A DNA stretch of 64,000 bases from Oceanobacillus arenosus. GTDB lineage: Bacteria > Bacillota > Bacilli > Bacillales > Amphibacillaceae. The notes beneath the pieces were generated by a model that worked only from the letters and a program-made list of their open reading frames with translations, was not told the origin of the DNA and did not search any database. Positions 27,593-36,426 of this stretch are shown here, in pieces. The DNA lies in assembly GCF_003369575.1 (NCBI RefSeq), contig NZ_PIOC01000017.1:186001-250000 (forward strand). The letters run 5' to 3'. Every line of letters starts with the position of its first letter. The first letter of the stretch is position 1. Position numbers and translations under genes: made by a program.

Positions 27593-27822
27593 TTAAAATG
27601 TTAAATTTACAACTTGTTCTACAAAACTTCCAAATAGTTTCTTCTGCAAATTTCCACTACTTTGGGTTTTCTTAGATTTAAAAAACTCTATATCTATTCC
27701 TCCTTCATAATTCACAGTTAAATTAACACTGTGCAATAATTATTTCCATATTCGAGAATTGGTGTGCGAAATCCTGCTTGAATTTTAATAAAAACATCAA
27801 AGAGTGTAGTAATTTCAAGGAA
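27593..27822 (-). pseudogene. Frameshifted coding remnant of unknown family
   Basis: Two overlapping minus-strand frames look like one protein split by a frameshift: the upstream part (to TAA 27718-27720) includes LFDVFIKIQAGFRTPILEYG, and the downstream part (27736 to TAA 27593) includes NLTVNYEGGIDIEFFKSKK and LFGSFVEQVVNLTF. No start codon with a ribosome site exists. A genuine terminator still follows. Family not recognised. The remainder of 27427-27929 holds only this and two hairpins. Confidence 0.4.
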
Positions 27823-27828
27823 AGAAAA

Positions 27829-27856
27829 AACGTGAATTCATGTGTGAATTCACGTT
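27829..27856 (-). terminator. Terminator of the gerP operon
   Basis: A perfect 12-bp stem (AACGTGAATTCA 27829-27840 with 27845-27856); on the minus strand a run of six T follows. Confidence 0.85.
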
Positions 27857-27929
27857 AAAAATATATTGTGAAATTGATTTTTGCACTTCTAAGGAGAACC
27901 CGTTATATACACAGGGTGCTTTCTCTTTT

Positions 27930-28148
27930 CTAAGCATTTGCAGTATTGTTTTGATCGTTTACATCGGGATCAAATGGATTTGTCGAACTGATTCCATTAT
28001 TTGCAGTAATGAAATCACCTGTATTAAAGGAACCAGAGCCGGTATTGGTCTTTGAATTGGTTTTTGGTGATAAATAGAATGAATCGCCAAAGTTAACGAC
28101 TCCACCACTAACACTATTTATTTTAATTGGTCCGACGATAGATGGCAT
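27930..28148 (-). CDS. gerPF: Spore germination protein GerPF
   Basis: A 72-residue GerPF/GerPA-type protein starting MPSIVGPIKINSVSGG with NFGDSFYLSPK and the Gly/Asn/Thr-rich core SGSFNTGDFITANNG, then DPDVNDQNN at the end, all typical of the family. GerP proteins are small coat proteins needed for nutrient germinants to pass through the spore coat. ATG 28148 is preferred to GTG 28157 because AAGGTG precedes it. Last gene of the operon. Confidence 0.93.
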   Translation of the reverse strand: MPSIVGPIKINSVSGGVVNFGDSFYLSPKTNSKTNTGSGSFNTGDFITANNGISSTNPFDPDVNDQNNTANA

Positions 28149-28208
28149 TCTGTTCACCTTCTTGAACGTAACTTCTTCCTTTATCGTATGAACAAATTGC
28201 AGATTCTG

Positions 28209-28583
28209 TTAATCCTCTTGTAAAATACGGAAATGCTTCAACCTTGAGTCTGCTGATATCTCATCTGCATTTCCTACTTGGAAAACAGATGATAAACTTA
28301 CTGCAGTTACATTGACTTGATGAACATGAATGGTATTTGCATGGTTGCATACTTTATATTGGTTCACAACCGATGGACTATTTAGCCAAACCGCCTTTTG
28401 TTTAAAAATATCATAATCTTTAAAGTAAAGATTATCGGTTTGTTTAAATTTTTCTCCTTCTTTCTGTAATGCGATTGCTTTCGATTTTTGATTAATTGTA
28501 TGAGTGTCGCCAATGCTGAAAATCGAGCTATTTGCAATAGAAGTTGTATAAATTGTGTTGACGATTGCCGTTCGTTTCTTCAT
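28209..28583 (-). CDS. gerPE: Spore germination protein GerPE
   Basis: A 124-residue GerPE homologue: MKKRTAIVNTIYTTSIANSS, then SIFSIGDTHTI (the IGD motif shared by the GerP set) and a second SSVFQVGNADEI repeat near the C-terminus, giving an internally duplicated architecture. AGCGAGGG lies upstream of ATG 28583. Spacing from gerPD is 22 bases. Confidence 0.92.
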   Translation of the reverse strand: MKKRTAIVNTIYTTSIANSSIFSIGDTHTINQKSKAIALQKEGEKFKQTDNLYFKDYDIFKQKAVWLNSPSVVNQYKVCNHANTIHVHQVNVTAVSLSSVFQVGNADEISADSRLKHFRILQED

Positions 28584-28605
28584 CGATTATCCCTCGCTTA
28601 AAGCT

Positions 28606-28779
28606 TTAAGGTGCTAACGGTATAATGTTTCCAAAGGTAAAGCTTTCTGGTGGTGTATCGAAAAAGGAGGATAGACATATTTGTTCATTGTCGCCGATTA
28701 ATAATACGGAAGAAGAACCAACAACTTCTACTTGAATATTTCCGACATTAATTCCCCAATTGTGTACTTCAATATTCAT
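28606..28779 (-). CDS. gerPD: Spore germination protein GerPD
   Basis: A 57-residue protein, MNIEVHNWGINVGNIQVE at the start, then SSSVLLIGDNEQICLSS and DTPPESFTFGNIIPLAP, matching GerPD in length and in the SSSVxxIGD and FDTPPES motifs. Its ATG overlaps the gerPC stop by one base (TAATG), so translation is coupled. Confidence 0.9.
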   Translation of the reverse strand: MNIEVHNWGINVGNIQVEVVGSSSVLLIGDNEQICLSSFFDTPPESFTFGNIIPLAP

Positions 28780-29360
28780 TAATCATCACCTGTTTTCCCT
28801 GAACTTTGCATATAATTTTGCAAGGACTGATTGATTTCATGCTTAACTTTTTCTGTAATAAACGTATGGAATTGATCAGACTCACGAGCGTAGTTCTGTT
28901 TCAATGCTTCTTGCTCATAAAAAGAAATTCTGCTGGGCAGCTGTTTATTGATATCTTCAAAAAGAATAGCCTGAAATGATTCGTCAATTGGCTTATGATA
29001 GGTTGCAGATAAATTGCTGATTATCGATGGTCCTGTTTCTCTTAAGTATTGTTGCAGTTCACCTGTTAATTCCTGTTTCAATGGCATTGGATAATTTGGT
29101 GGACATGTTTGCTGAATTGCCAGATCTTCTATATTTTCTAAATCACTCGGGGAAAGGCCGATATGGAGAGTTCCTGCTAGATGTTCAATTTTTAGCTGGT
29201 CAAATTTATATTCAATTTTTCCGATGTTTGGTGTTTTGTTTTCTGCTGCCTCTTTTTCCAGGGTATTGATTCTATCCTCAAGTGCTTTAATTTTTTCATC
29301 CTGTTGCTGCATTTGATATTGCAGCTCATGTAGGTAGTTATTCCATTCATTGCCATACAT
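28779..29360 (-). CDS. gerPC: Spore germination protein GerPC
   Basis: A 193-residue GerPC. Residues 8-45 form a coiled coil (LQYQMQQQDEKIKALEDRI); the middle has KIEYKFDQLKIEHLAGTLHIGL, characteristic of the family, and CPPNYPMPLKQELTGEL follows. ATG 29360 with AAGGGGAAG upstream is preferred over GTG 29366. Largest member of the operon and the only one with a coiled coil, so a possible scaffold for the small GerP proteins (inference). Confidence 0.9.
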   Translation of the reverse strand: MYGNEWNNYLHELQYQMQQQDEKIKALEDRINTLEKEAAENKTPNIGKIEYKFDQLKIEHLAGTLHIGLSPSDLENIEDLAIQQTCPPNYPMPLKQELTGELQQYLRETGPSIISNLSATYHKPIDESFQAILFEDINKQLPSRISFYEQEALKQNYARESDQFHTFITEKVKHEINQSLQNYMQSSGKTGDD

Positions 29361-29477
29361 AAACACTTCCCCTTTCTAAAGAAGGATAGAGAATAATCAA
29401 TCTGGTCAAATGCCTAGAATAGTTTATGCAATGATAAATGTATTTGTGTTTCTAAAAATAGAGGAAGGCTTTTTCTT

Positions 29478-29693
29478 TTAAGGTGCAAGCGGCACTAATG
29501 GAGGTGCTTCTGTTGTTTCTGTAGCTGCTTCTGCTTCCGCTACTTGAACAGGCTCGGTATAGCCGCCAGTATTATAAATATCGGATTGAGCTTGAATACT
29601 TCCAGTGCTGCCGATCTGGAGAACCGAGGAATTTGTAATCGCACCGATTTTTATTAAATAAATACTGATAGATTGGTGGATAATGATGCTCAT
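29478..29693 (-). CDS. gerPB: Spore germination protein GerPB
   Basis: A 71-residue GerPB: MSIIIHQSISIYLIKIGAIT followed by NSSVLQIGSTGSI and YNTGGYTEP, then an Ala/Glu/Pro-rich tail ending PPLVPLAP, as in Bacillus GerPB. ATG 29693 has GGAG at suitable spacing; GTG 29702 overlaps that site. Confidence 0.92.
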   Translation of the reverse strand: MSIIIHQSISIYLIKIGAITNSSVLQIGSTGSIQAQSDIYNTGGYTEPVQVAEAEAATETTEAPPLVPLAP

Positions 29694-29710
29694 ACGCTTC
29701 ACTCCAATTA

Positions 29711-29923
29711 TTAAGTAATAGTCTGATCTATTTTATCTGAATCATTTACGTACGTATTTGAATTGTTAAGACTGATACGAATTCCGTTTCCGGTATTAAA
29801 AGAGCCGCCACCAGCATAAGTTTTGGCTGTGCTTCGTGGGGACATTGAATAGACATCACCGATATTAAAAATACTCGAAGAAGAAATATTAATTATTTTT
29901 ACCGCACCGACTTTAGCTGGCAT
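29711..29923 (-). CDS. gerPA: Spore germination protein GerPA
   Basis: A 70-residue GerPA beginning MPAKVGAVKIINISSSSIF, then NIGDVYSMSPRSTAKTYAGG and SFNTGNGIRISLNN. It is a clear paralogue of GerPF. First gene of the gerPABCDEF operon, transcribed right to left. AGGGGTGA precedes ATG 29923, and a SigK-like promoter lies just upstream. Confidence 0.93.
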   Translation of the reverse strand: MPAKVGAVKIINISSSSIFNIGDVYSMSPRSTAKTYAGGGSFNTGNGIRISLNNSNTYVNDSDKIDQTIT

Positions 29924-29940
29924 TGGTATCACCCCTAGAG

Positions 29941-29966
29941 TAGTTTATGTTATTTCTGCTAAATGT
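29941..29966 (-). promoter_or_regulatory. SigK-type promoter of the gerP operon
   Basis: On the minus strand CATAAACTA (29949-29941) matches the SigK -10 consensus CATANNNTA, with ACA (29966-29964) 14 bases upstream as -35. SigK (mother-cell) control of gerP is established in Bacillus. Confidence 0.7.
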
Positions 29967-30137
29967 TGAAACAGAGATTTAGCATTTGACAGCGTGAACC
30001 GTTTTAGACGGTATCAGCATATAGCCTTATCAATATATGAAAGGAAAATCTAGAATTTCATAATTATAAATGAACCAAATAGTCAAAAAAACACGTTATA
30101 GTAAAGATATTGCATTGATGGAAGGGATGGTTGATGA

Positions 30138-31352
30138 ATGGAAAAGGATGTATCTCCAGTACAAGAATCCAAACGTTTAATTTGGATTGATGCCGCAAGA
30201 GGATTCGCTATATTTGGGATATTTATCGTTAATATTGGTGGGTTTGGTGCTCCGTATTTCATCCATGGAGGAGGGGAGCTTGTTTGGACATCCTCGATTG
30301 ATCAAATGGCGCAATGGGTAATTGATGTCTTCTTCCAAGCAAGCTTTTACACATTATTTTCGATATTATTTGGTTTTGGGTTTCAGATTTTAACAGAACG
30401 ACTCAGGAATCGTGATGTAAAACCAACACCATTTATATTTCGACGACTTGTTATTTTAATCGGTTTTGGTCTCATTCATGCATTTGCTATCTGGCATGGA
30501 GATATTCTACTAACCTATGGAGTGATTGGCTTACTATTATTGTTGTTTTTAGAAGTAAAGCCAAAAACACTACTGAGATGGGGAATAGGTTTATTAGTAG
30601 GGTGTGTAGGTCTGATTTCCTTTGGTCTATTTGTGGCAAGAGAATCCCTAGGTAGTGTGAATGACAATGCGATTACCCAAGCATTAGCGAATTATACAAG
30701 TGGGAGTTTAGTTACAATATGGTCGCAAAACTATCAGGATTGGCTCTTCGGCAATGAGGGAATAGGCTACCTATTATTAGCTACTACTTTACTGCCCCTG
30801 TTCCTATTTGGGATGTATCTTGCACAGAAAAGGTGGCTGCATGCGCCACAGCAATATAGAACGAGATTGTTTCCAATGTGGGTAATCAGTTTAGTACTTT
30901 TCATCGGCCTAAAAATGGGGCCATATTTTGTTGGCAATCCATTATGGTTTTCTTATATTCAGGATAATATCGGTGGTACGGCTTCTGCAATCTTTAATAT
31001 TGTATCGATTACATTACTTGCGCAGAACAATCTTGGAGCAAAACTAATTCAGCCCTTTATCGCTGTCGGTAGAATGTCATTAACAAACTATATTTTACAG
31101 TCGTTATTCTGCTTTATCCTGTTTTACGGTGTCGGCTTTGGTTTATATGGACATGCTAACCCAACTACATCGATACTAATTGTGGTAGTTGTATTTATCA
31201 TCGAAATTATGATAAGCAAATGGTGGTTCCGTCACTTCTTATTTGGTCCATTGGAATGGATTTGGCGAAGTTTGATGTACTTAAAATGGCAGCCATTTCG
31301 CAAAAAGTTAGAACAAAAGCTTAAAGCTAGTTTTAGCAACGTACGGAGGTGA
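30138..31352 (+). CDS. DUF418 family membrane protein
   Basis: A 404-residue polytopic membrane protein with an N-terminal WIDAARGFAIFGIFIVNIGG motif and a C-terminal DUF418 region (GRMSLTNYILQSLF, GPLEWIWRSLMYLKWQP). About ten hydrophobic helices. The family is YeiB-like and of unknown biochemical role, possibly acyl or transport related. AAGGGATGG precedes ATG 30138. The stop codon and last two codons are provided by family R repeat copy 3. Confidence 0.88.
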   Translation: MEKDVSPVQESKRLIWIDAARGFAIFGIFIVNIGGFGAPYFIHGGGELVWTSSIDQMAQWVIDVFFQASFYTLFSILFGFGFQILTERLRNRDVKPTPFIFRRLVILIGFGLIHAFAIWHGDILLTYGVIGLLLLLFLEVKPKTLLRWGIGLLVGCVGLISFGLFVARESLGSVNDNAITQALANYTSGSLVTIWSQNYQDWLFGNEGIGYLLLATTLLPLFLFGMYLAQKRWLHAPQQYRTRLFPMWVISLVLFIGLKMGPYFVGNPLWFSYIQDNIGGTASAIFNIVSITLLAQNNLGAKLIQPFIAVGRMSLTNYILQSLFCFILFYGVGFGLYGHANPTTSILIVVVVFIIEIMISKWWFRHFLFGPLEWIWRSLMYLKWQPFRKKLEQKLKASFSNVRR

Positions 31353-31448
31353 GGGAAGTCGCGCTACAGCTTTAGCGCTGGAGCTGGACGTGGTTATTCT
31401 CGGTAATTAAGTTATCCACAACGTCCAAATTTTATAGTTTCCTAAGCA
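31342..31448 (-). repeat. Family R intergenic repeat, copy 3 (half-length)
   Basis: Contains GGAGGTGAGGGAAGTC, CGCTGGAGCTGGACGTGG and the AT-rich end with GTTATCCACAACGT and TAGTTTCCTAAGC, nearly identical to the head of copy 2 in inverse orientation. The second half (GGCAAGGAGAAG onward) is missing. Its first bases encode the end of the DUF418 gene. Confidence 0.88.
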
Positions 31449-31454
31449 ATGAGA

Positions 31455-31491
31455 AATACTGGGAGGCTCCTAATTCGAGCCTCCCAGTATT
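31455..31491. terminator. Bidirectional terminator between DUF418 gene and rocD
   Basis: A perfect 15-bp stem (31455-31469 with 31477-31491), loop of 7, T-rich on both sides. Confidence 0.85.
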
Positions 31492-32688
31492 TTATGTATC
31501 TAGAACTTCTTTAATCTTCTCCAAAGCCCAGTCTAGATCATTCTTTTTAATTACGAGGGGAGGTGCAAAGCGAATAACGTTATCATGGGTTTCTTTGCAC
31601 AGTATTCCTTTATCCATTAGTTTCTCACAGTACGGGCGGGCACTAACTGACAATTCAACACCGATAAATAATCCTCTTCCACGTACATCCTTTATGATTG
31701 GATGATTTAGCTTTTGTAGTTCGGCAACCATGTAGTTGCCTAATTTTAAGGAACGATCAGTAAGCTTCTCATCTTCTAAAACTTCAAGTGATGCGATTGA
31801 GACAGCACATGCTAACGGATTGCCGCCAAATGTGGAGCCATGTGACCCAGGATTAAATACGCCAAGAATATCTTTATTGGCAACGACACAGGAAATTGGA
31901 AATACTCCTCCACCAAGTGCTTTACCGAGAATGAGAATATCAGGAGTTACGTTTTCCCAATCACAGGCAAATAATTTACCAGAACGTCCGAGTCCGCTCT
32001 GTATTTCATCGGCAATATAGAGGACATTATTTTCCCGGCAAATCTCAAATGCTTCTTGAAGAAAACCATCAGGTGGGATGATAATTCCAGCTTCACCTTG
32101 GATTGGTTCAAATAAGAAGCCGGCTGTATTTTCGGTAATTGCTTCTCTGAGCGCATCAATATCACCAAAAGGAATTCGTTTAATACCAGGAAGCATCGGT
32201 CCAAAACCGCGTTTATATTCTTCTTCTGATGACAAGGAAACCGCTGTCATTGTTCTGCCATGAAAGTTTCCTATACAAGCAATAATTTCTGCCTTATTCT
32301 CTTCAACGCCTTTTACATCATACGCCCATCTTCTTGCGGCCTTAACAGCCGTTTCCACAGCCTCTGCACCTGTATTCATAGGTAGAACCATTTCTTTTTT
32401 TGTTAACTCACTAATTTTTTCGTACCACGGACCAAGCAGTTCATTATGGAATGCTCGTGAAGTTAATGTAACTTTGTCGGCTTGCGCTTTTAAAGCTGCA
32501 ATGATTTTCGGATGGCGATGTCCTTGATTAACAGCGGAATATGCGCTCAGCATATCCATATAGCGATTTCCTTCAGGATCTTCTACCCAAACACCTTCCG
32601 CTTTCTCAATGACAACTGGTAATGGATGATAATTATTTGCGCCATGCTCCTCTGTTAATTCAATGATATTTTTTGATGTTTGTAGCAT
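31492..32688 (-). CDS. rocD: Ornithine aminotransferase
   Basis: A 398-residue class III PLP aminotransferase converting ornithine and 2-oxoglutarate to glutamate-5-semialdehyde and glutamate in arginine catabolism. Landmarks: [53 protein letters not shown] (the Asp binds the PLP ring nitrogen) and [14 protein letters not shown] with the PLP Lys near 255. GGAGGGG precedes ATG 32688. Stands alone rather than with other roc genes. No CodY or RocR site could be identified with confidence. Confidence 0.93.
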   Translation of the reverse strand: MLQTSKNIIELTEEHGANNYHPLPVVIEKAEGVWVEDPEGNRYMDMLSAYSAVNQGHRHPKIIAALKAQADKVTLTSRAFHNELLGPWYEKISELTKKEMVLPMNTGAEAVETAVKAARRWAYDVKGVEENKAEIIACIGNFHGRTMTAVSLSSEEEYKRGFGPMLPGIKRIPFGDIDALREAITENTAGFLFEPIQGEAGIIIPPDGFLQEAFEICRENNVLYIADEIQSGLGRSGKLFACDWENVTPDILILGKALGGGVFPISCVVANKDILGVFNPGSHGSTFGGNPLACAVSIASLEVLEDEKLTDRSLKLGNYMVAELQKLNHPIIKDVRGRGLFIGVELSVSARPYCEKLMDKGILCKETHDNVIRFAPPLVIKKNDLDWALEKIKEVLDT

Positions 32689-32927
32689 ACTACCCCTCCA
32701 TTATTTACATTTTGGGAGTAAGGCAATACATTTAGGATCGGATTATGCCCTACTTTTCAAAAAATTCTTAACTAAGGTAAGTATACCAGTTTTTCTTTAA
32801 CTTTACTTTAACATTTTGCGTTGAGTGTGAAAAAAGAATCGATTAATGTTAAAATAGTGAAGTAATAATGTTAAGAATGTTTACGAAGATGGTAAATGAA
32901 TTTTCTACTAATAAGGGAGGAAATAAG

Positions 32928-33296
32928 ATGACACATATGCATATTACGTCATGGGTACTAGGATTTATTTTACTTATTATCGCGATTGTTTTACAAAAGC
33001 AAGGGAAGGCAAAGCCAGCAAAAATAGTACATATGATTTTACGCCTTGATTACTTATTTATTTTGTATACGGGTGGAGATTTGCTTGCAATGTACTTCTC
33101 AAACATTCAAATGCCAATGTTTGCAGAAGCAATCGTAAAAGGACTTGCAGGTATTTGGATTATTGCTGCAATGGAAATGATTCTGATTAAAATGTCTAAA
33201 GGAAAATCAACAACTAGTGCATGGGTACAATTTGTTATCGCATTAATACTCGTACTCGTGTTAGGATTCTTCCGTTTACCACTGGGCTTGATGTAA
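32928..33296 (+). CDS. yisL: YisL-family (DUF1516) membrane protein
   Basis: A 122-residue membrane protein with four hydrophobic segments: WVLGFILLIIAIVLQ, a second around LRLDYLFILYTGG, GLAGIWIIAAMEMILI, and FVIALILVLVLGFF. Length, THMHITSW start and topology match YisL. Function unknown. ATG 32928 follows AAGGGAGG; the longer frame from 32868 lacks a ribosome site. Lies downstream of gerP as in B. subtilis, though separated by two genes. Confidence 0.88.
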   Translation: MTHMHITSWVLGFILLIIAIVLQKQGKAKPAKIVHMILRLDYLFILYTGGDLLAMYFSNIQMPMFAEAIVKGLAGIWIIAAMEMILIKMSKGKSTTSAWVQFVIALILVLVLGFFRLPLGLM

Positions 33297-33310
33297 ATAA
33301 ACTATAAGAA

Positions 33311-33341
33311 AAGGTTGTCTCAAAATGGGGCAGCCTTTTTC
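33311..33341 (+). terminator. Terminator of yisL
   Basis: A 9-bp stem with two G.U pairs (AAGGTTGTC 33311-33319 with GGCAGCCTT 33329-33337) and a T run. Confidence 0.8.
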
Positions 33342-33541
33342 AATTTGCCCATATCGTAGTGGGAGTTGTAATTAATCTCTACTCTGATATAAGTGCAACA
33401 ATTGTAGTAGCCAGGACTTAAAAGGTAATACCAACTTGAAAAGTGAAGTATTTTCAACAATATTGCAAATTTCATTGACTATTCGTGACTATCATTAATA
33501 ATAGAACAAGGTAGATTACATAGATGGTGAGGGAGAAATGG

Positions 33542-35026
33542 ATGAAGAAGGTTTTAGGATTAGGTATCATAGTATTATTTCTACTTATTAACAATGAAAC
33601 CGTTGTATTCGCTGATGAAATGCAGATTCAAGAAGAAATTATTTATAATATATTAGTTGACCGCTATAATAATGGGGACTATCAGCGTGATGAACAGGTT
33701 GATATCGATAATCCAACAAGCTATCATGGTGGGGATTTACAGGGAATAATTGCCAAGCTTGACGTGCTGGAGGAAATTGGGGTGACGATGATTTCACTTT
33801 CACCGCTCATGGCAAATGCAGAAGGTGGTTATCATGGTTACTGGATAGAAGATTTCTACTCCATAGAGGAGCAATTCGGGACGATGGATGATTTAAATCA
33901 GTTAATAAAAGAGGCGCATGATCATGGCATAAAGGTTGTATTAGAATTTGTTACAAATTATGTGGCGAGTAGCCATCCGTTTCTCGAAGATGCTGGTAAA
34001 AAGGACTGGATGACTGAATCAACAGAGATATCGCCTGATTGGATGGCAGATGTAGCTGTATTAAACTTAGAGAATCCAGATGTAGTTGCATATTTAGTTG
34101 ATCTAGCAGAATACTGGATGGAAGAAACGGAGTTAGACGGGTTTAAGCTTCAAGCGGTTGACCAAGCACCAATCAGTTTTTTGGAACAATTTACAACACA
34201 ATTGAAAGCAATGCGTCCGGATTTTTATCTGCTAGGAGATATTTTATTTACAGATGAAAACAACTCGCAAATGATGGGAAAAACAGAGCTAGATGCCATC
34301 GAGAATCAAGTACTTCACGATGCAATGTCAGATGTATTTGCTCAGCAAGATCAGTCTGTTGAGGACATTTACAATAGATGGGAAAGTAATGGCAAGCAAG
34401 ATGGGCTATTGTATATAGATGATTTTTATGAGGAAAGATTTACCCAAAAATTCGCGGCAAATGGACGGAATGCATTAACGGCATGGAAGTTAGCATTAAC
34501 ATACATGTATACAACACCAGGAACGCCTACCCTACTGCAAGGTACAGAATTGCCAATGTACGGTGCGAATGCAGCGGAATCGCAACGACTGGTTCCTTTT
34601 AATAGTGGAGATTCGAAATTAAAGGAATTTCATGATCGAATTTCTTCTTTACGCAGTCAATTCCCGGTATTACAATATGGAGATTTCTCTTTAGTAGGAT
34701 CAAGTGATTCCATGAGTGTATTTAAACGGACATTGGATGATGTAACGATGTATATCGCCATTAATAACGGTAGTGAATCTGCATATGTTGATATAGCTGG
34801 GATTGATCCTGGGATGCAGCTTACAGGATACCTTGGTGATAATCTTGTACGGGAAAGTGAAAATGGGGAATATCGAATCGGTCTTGCTCGTGAATCTGCA
34901 GAAGTTTATTCAATAGGACCAGATACAGGGGTTAACTGGGCATTTATTAGTTTTGTAATAGGGATATTCTTACTCTTTGTAGCTAGTATCATTTACTTAA
35001 GCTGGAGAGGGAAAAGGAGAAAATAA
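33542..35026 (+). CDS. Secreted, C-terminally anchored GH13 (alpha-amylase-fold) protein lacking catalytic residues
   Basis: A 494-residue protein: signal peptide (1-25, cleavage near VFADE), a GH13 TIM barrel (about 30-385), a beta-sandwich C domain and a membrane anchor near 460-485 followed by RGKRRK. The fold is clear (GGDLQGIIAKLDVLEEIGV, YHGYWIEDFYSIEEQFG, GTPTLLQGTELPM), but every catalytic motif is altered: region I VLEFVTNYV instead of DxxxNH, region II GFKLQAVDQA with Gln at the nucleophile Asp, region III LLGDILF with Asp for the acid Glu, region IV IDDFYEERF without NHD. Probably a carbohydrate-binding or structural pseudoenzyme. ATG 33542 is set by GAGGGAG. Confidence 0.88.
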   Translation: MKKVLGLGIIVLFLLINNETVVFADEMQIQEEIIYNILVDRYNNGDYQRDEQVDIDNPTSYHGGDLQGIIAKLDVLEEIGVTMISLSPLMANAEGGYHGYWIEDFYSIEEQFGTMDDLNQLIKEAHDHGIKVVLEFVTNYVASSHPFLEDAGKKDWMTESTEISPDWMADVAVLNLENPDVVAYLVDLAEYWMEETELDGFKLQAVDQAPISFLEQFTTQLKAMRPDFYLLGDILFTDENNSQMMGKTELDAIENQVLHDAMSDVFAQQDQSVEDIYNRWESNGKQDGLLYIDDFYEERFTQKFAANGRNALTAWKLALTYMYTTPGTPTLLQGTELPMYGANAAESQRLVPFNSGDSKLKEFHDRISSLRSQFPVLQYGDFSLVGSSDSMSVFKRTLDDVTMYIAINNGSESAYVDIAGIDPGMQLTGYLGDNLVRESENGEYRIGLARESAEVYSIGPDTGVNWAFISFVIGIFLLFVASIIYLSWRGKRRK

Positions 35027-35170
35027 ACGAATGAAGGAGAAGGCATATGGAAATACTCGTATGCCTTCTTCTATATAGCCACATAGCAAAGTGTTTACCA
35101 CTATGGAGATCAGCTATTCAGCTTTGCCTTCGTTTCGTATCATCATCACAAATAATACCCATCCCAAGCA

Positions 35171-36055
35171 TTAGCCATTAACGATCGTTCCACCATTCAC
35201 ATGGAGCATTTGTCCTGTAACATAGCTCGCATCATCACTCGCTAAATAAACGTAAGCAGGTGCTAATTCTTTCGGCTGTCCAGGGCGTTTCATAGGTGTA
35301 TTGCCACCGAATGAGTCCACTTTTTGCTTATCAAAGGTGGAAGGGATTAATGGTGTCCAAATCGGTCCTGGGGCGACACCGTTTACGCGAATCCCTTGGC
35401 CTACAAGTGCGCCAGACAACGACCTTGTGAAGGATGTAATGGCGCCCTTTGTCGCAGAGTAGTCGATTAAGTCAATATTGCCTTGATAGGCGGTAATCGA
35501 TGATGTATTAATGATGGAGCCGCCATTTTTCATATTTGGAATGACAGCTTGGGTTAAGTAGAACATACTAAAGATGTTCGTTTGAAAGGTCCTTTCTAAT
35601 TGTTCGCTTTTAATATTTAAAAAGTTTGCTTGTGGATGCTGTTCCGCTGCGTTATTCACAAGAATATCGATTTTTTTAAAACTACTCAATGTTGTATTAA
35701 TAGCAGCATCACAAAATACTTGATCCCCTATATCACCATTAATTAATAAACATTTCTGTCCTTCCTGTTCAACGAGTCTTTTCGTTTCATTCGCATCCCC
35801 ATGTTCTTCTAAATAAATAATCGCAACATTTGCACCTTCTCTTGCAAAATGGACAGCGATTGCACGGCCAATTCCACTATCACCACCAGTAATAACAGCG
35901 ACTTTGTCCTTTAATTTATCGCTTCCCATATAGTCTTCACGAATATATTCTGGTCTAGGGTCCATTTCTGATTCAATTCCTGGCTGTTGGTGCTGCTCCT
36001 GTGCTGGTGGGGTAATAACACCATTGTTGTTCTCCATTTTCATCGGTTGATCCAC
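35171..36055 (-). CDS. SDR-family oxidoreductase (YdaD/GsiB-type stress dehydrogenase)
   Basis: A 294-residue classical short-chain dehydrogenase with an N-terminal 50-residue extension typical of the YdaD/YhxC group of general-stress SDRs. NAD(P)-binding TGGDSGIGRA near 56-65, NNAAEQHP, the catalytic Ser in INTSSITAYQG and YSATK near 198-202 are intact, as is the C-terminal YVTGQMLHVNGG. Substrate unknown. AAAGGAG precedes ATG 36055. Stress induction is inferred from the family, not seen in a promoter. Confidence 0.88.
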   Translation of the reverse strand: MDQPMKMENNNGVITPPAQEQHQQPGIESEMDPRPEYIREDYMGSDKLKDKVAVITGGDSGIGRAIAVHFAREGANVAIIYLEEHGDANETKRLVEQEGQKCLLINGDIGDQVFCDAAINTTLSSFKKIDILVNNAAEQHPQANFLNIKSEQLERTFQTNIFSMFYLTQAVIPNMKNGGSIINTSSITAYQGNIDLIDYSATKGAITSFTRSLSGALVGQGIRVNGVAPGPIWTPLIPSTFDKQKVDSFGGNTPMKRPGQPKELAPAYVYLASDDASYVTGQMLHVNGGTIVNG

Positions 36056-36110
36056 TCCTTTGCTTTCTTTATATTTATCATCCCCAAAAATGGATACTTG
36101 AGCAAAAAAG

Positions 36111-36131
36111 AAAAGCCCTATAAGGACTTTT
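36111..36131 (-). terminator. Terminator of the YppF-like gene
   Basis: An 8-bp stem with one G.U pair (AAAAGTCC at 36131-36124 with GGGCTTTT at 36118-36111 on the minus strand), followed by CTTTTTT; it overlaps the stop codon. Confidence 0.7.
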
Positions 36132-36321
36132 CCAATTGTTCGTATTCATGGGCAGAGATGGCACCTTGTTTATGTAGACAGTCAAATATTCTACGGTAAT
36201 TTTTTATATCAATTTCTTCTAAGATATATTTATGTTGGTAAAAATCTAATAGCTGATTGACTGAATCCGGTGTATAATTTCGTTCGCTTGCAAATGCGTG
36301 GACTAGTTCATGGATTAGCAT
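36118..36321 (-). CDS. YppF-like small helical protein
   Basis: A 67-residue protein with three predicted helices. ERNYTPDSVNQLLDFYQHKYI and the C-terminal YRRIFDCLHKQGA resemble YppF (xYxPxxxNxLLDFxxxxY then LxxxGA). No domain of known function. AGGAGG lies before ATG 36321. It is upstream of and on the same strand as the SDR gene, but a terminator separates them. Confidence 0.6.
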   Translation of the reverse strand: MLIHELVHAFASERNYTPDSVNQLLDFYQHKYILEEIDIKNYRRIFDCLHKQGAISAHEYEQLEKSL

Positions 36322-36426
36322 GGCTAACCTCCTCCAATTTTACATATATAGCCTTTGATAAACTATATGTACAAGGTTAAGGAAGCATGCTTATTTATTA
36401 CCATTAAAGATATTTGTTTAAGTCCG

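Noticed and set aside
27840-28055. 71-codon plus-strand frame opposite gerPF
   Set aside because: Antisense to gerPF and starts in its terminator hairpin.
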